From positions 1 through 6,148 of the forward strand of contig CAMLMF010000165.1 in the NCBI GenBank assembly GCA_946480995.1: DNA of 6,148 bases. Direction: 5' to 3'. The DNA is from an uncultured Bdellovibrio sp. (lineage in GTDB: Bacteria; Bdellovibrionota; Bdellovibrionia; Bdellovibrionales; Bdellovibrionaceae). Shown piece after piece: positions 5,586 to 6,148 of this stretch. Under the pieces are notes generated by a model. The model searched no databases. It was not told the DNA's origin and worked only from the letters and a program-made list of their open reading frames with translations. The position numbers and the translations under genes were made by a program. How positions within the stretch are numbered: position 1 is the stretch's first letter; every line of letters starts with the position of its first letter.

Positions 5586-5986
5586 AGAGTAAACTGTCCA
5601 GCGGCTTCAGGCTGAAACGTGACTGCTTTAACTTTCAATTTTTTAACCGCACCATTGGGCATCTTCCAATCAATAGATTGACCGACACTGAGGCCTAACA
5701 AAGCAACGCCTACTGGGGCAAGAACCGAAACTCGTCCCTCTTGTAAGTTTGCGTCCTGCGGATAAACCAGGGTGATTTCGTTTTCTTGATCAGTGCTAGC
5801 ATCCCAAAATTTTACTTTGGAATTCATTGTAACGACGTCACGAGGGATCTCGGCTTGCGCAATAACGTTGGCGCGGCTCAGCTCTTCCTCCAAAGCCTCT
5901 GCCATGGCGCTTTCCTCTTGTCCCACCAAAGTCATCAAACGGTGGTAATCTTGGTCAGTAATAAAAATGCGATTGCCTGTATTCAT
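5582..5986 (-). CDS. rnk: Rnk-family GreA/GreB-like RNA polymerase-binding regulator
   Basis: 134 residues, matching E. coli Rnk (136). Rnk proteins bind RNA polymerase through a GreA/GreB-type C-terminal domain and were named as regulators of nucleoside diphosphate kinase. The short N-terminal helical arm, about 8-43 (ITDQDYHRLMTLV and EALEEELSRANVI), lacks the long coiled-coil and acidic tip that let GreA/GreB stimulate transcript cleavage. The C-terminal domain, about 47-134, carries the family signature: IPRDVVTMNSKVKF, LVYPQDAN, VSVLAPVGVALLGLSVGQ (87-104) and the closing QPEAAGQF. A TAAGGAG site lies 6 nt upstream of the ATG. Its stop overlaps the stop of the convergent secreted-protein gene, with no room for a terminator between them. 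A Rnk-like paralogue of unknown target is possible because several bacteria carry more than one. Confidence 0.93.
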   Translation of the reverse strand: MNTGNRIFITDQDYHRLMTLVGQEESAMAEALEEELSRANVIAQAEIPRDVVTMNSKVKFWDASTDQENEITLVYPQDANLQEGRVSVLAPVGVALLGLSVGQSIDWKMPNGAVKKLKVKAVTFQPEAAGQFTL

Positions 5987-5992
5987 AAAAAT

Positions 5993-5999
5993 CTCCTTA
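5993..5999 (-). promoter_or_regulatory. Ribosome binding site for rnk
   Basis: TAAGGAG on the minus strand, 6 nt before the rnk ATG (complement of 5984-5986). The AT-rich DNA from 6000 to about 6060 probably holds the promoter, but no clear -35/-10 pair stands out. Confidence 0.75.
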
Positions 6000-6064
6000 A
6001 TTTAATGAGACGAACGGATTTAAAATTTAGATGGAAAATAAAAAGAACGTAGTATTACAAGGCG

Positions 6065-6148
6065 TTAAGCAGAAACTTTCTGCACGCGTAAAATCTTAGA
6101 ATAAAGCGGTCTGGAACAAACCTTTTCATAAGACTTATTAGACACTAA
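6065..6148 (-). CDS. Possible 3' end of a minus-strand gene running off the window
   Basis: From the right edge one minus-strand frame stays open for 27 codons and ends at TAA (complement of 6065-6067). The other two minus frames stop within a few codons of the edge. The peptide (ending in YSKILRVQKVSA) has mixed, basic composition and matches no family I recognise. If real, its stop lies 78 nt before the rnk start, so the two could be in one transcript. Twenty-seven open codons can occur by chance, so this is a weak call. Confidence 0.25.
   Translation of the reverse strand, partial: LVSNKSYEKVCSRPLYSKILRVQKVSA

Noticed and set aside
5786..6052. 88-codon plus-strand open frame across the rnk start
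   Set aside because: It overlaps the conserved N-terminal half of rnk in antisense and has low-quality composition; rnk explains the region.
6069..6083. Inverted repeat GCAGAAA-C-TTTCTGC
   Set aside because: With a usable loop it gives only a 6-bp AT-leaning stem with no U tract, and it may lie in the end of a coding frame. It is not convincing as a terminator or operator.
6031..6099. Plus-strand 22-residue micro-ORF starting MENKKNVVLQG
   Set aside because: It has no Shine-Dalgarno sequence and lies in the presumed rnk promoter/leader region. It is too short to separate from chance.
1..6148. CRISPR arrays, tRNA/rRNA genes, insertion sequences or attachment sites
   Set aside because: I saw no direct-repeat arrays, cloverleaf sequences, transposase genes or terminal repeats by reading either strand.

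Overview
The window looks like chromosomal DNA of a Gram-negative bacterium. Several genes encode Sec signal peptides, one product looks like an outer-membrane beta-barrel, and one has a peptidoglycan-binding OmpA-type domain. Gene style and content (an extra motAB pair, Rnk, Tpx, strong AAGGAG ribosome sites, moderate GC) resemble Bdellovibrio and its relatives, where multiple motAB pairs are known. This assignment is an inference from protein character; no taxonomic marker is present.

Left part (1-3554, + strand): a tightly coupled operon whose start lies outside the window. In order it holds the C-terminal end of a TPR protein, a MotA-type stator protein, a MotB-type stator protein, a 476-residue membrane-anchored protein whose C-terminus resembles the torque-generating C-terminal domain of the flagellar rotor protein FliG, and a probable small outer-membrane beta-barrel. 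All junctions overlap (1, 11, 4 and 17 nt). A strong symmetrical hairpin at 3563-3588 ends the operon.

This operon is the main discovery candidate. A proton or sodium channel pair (MotA/MotB), a peptidoglycan anchor, a FliG-like protein carrying its own signal peptide, periplasmic domain and single membrane helix, and an outer-membrane protein are encoded as one unit. Together they could form an envelope-spanning ion-driven motor, or a specialised stator and rotor module, distinct from the standard flagellar C-ring. By-eye alignment suggests that the usual MotA-FliG electrostatic contacts are altered on both sides.

Middle part (3594-5119, - strand): two probably co-transcribed redox genes, a zinc-free quinone oxidoreductase of the MDR superfamily (qor/PIG3 type) followed 29 nt later by the thiol peroxidase tpx. 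They converge on the motor operon and share its bidirectional terminator.

Right part (5120-6148): a 79-bp intergenic region separates qor from a divergently transcribed 128-residue secreted protein of unknown function. That gene's stop codon overlaps the stop codon of the convergent rnk gene (GreA/GreB-like RNA polymerase-binding factor). The last 160 bp hold the rnk leader and possibly the 3' end of another minus-strand gene running off the right edge.
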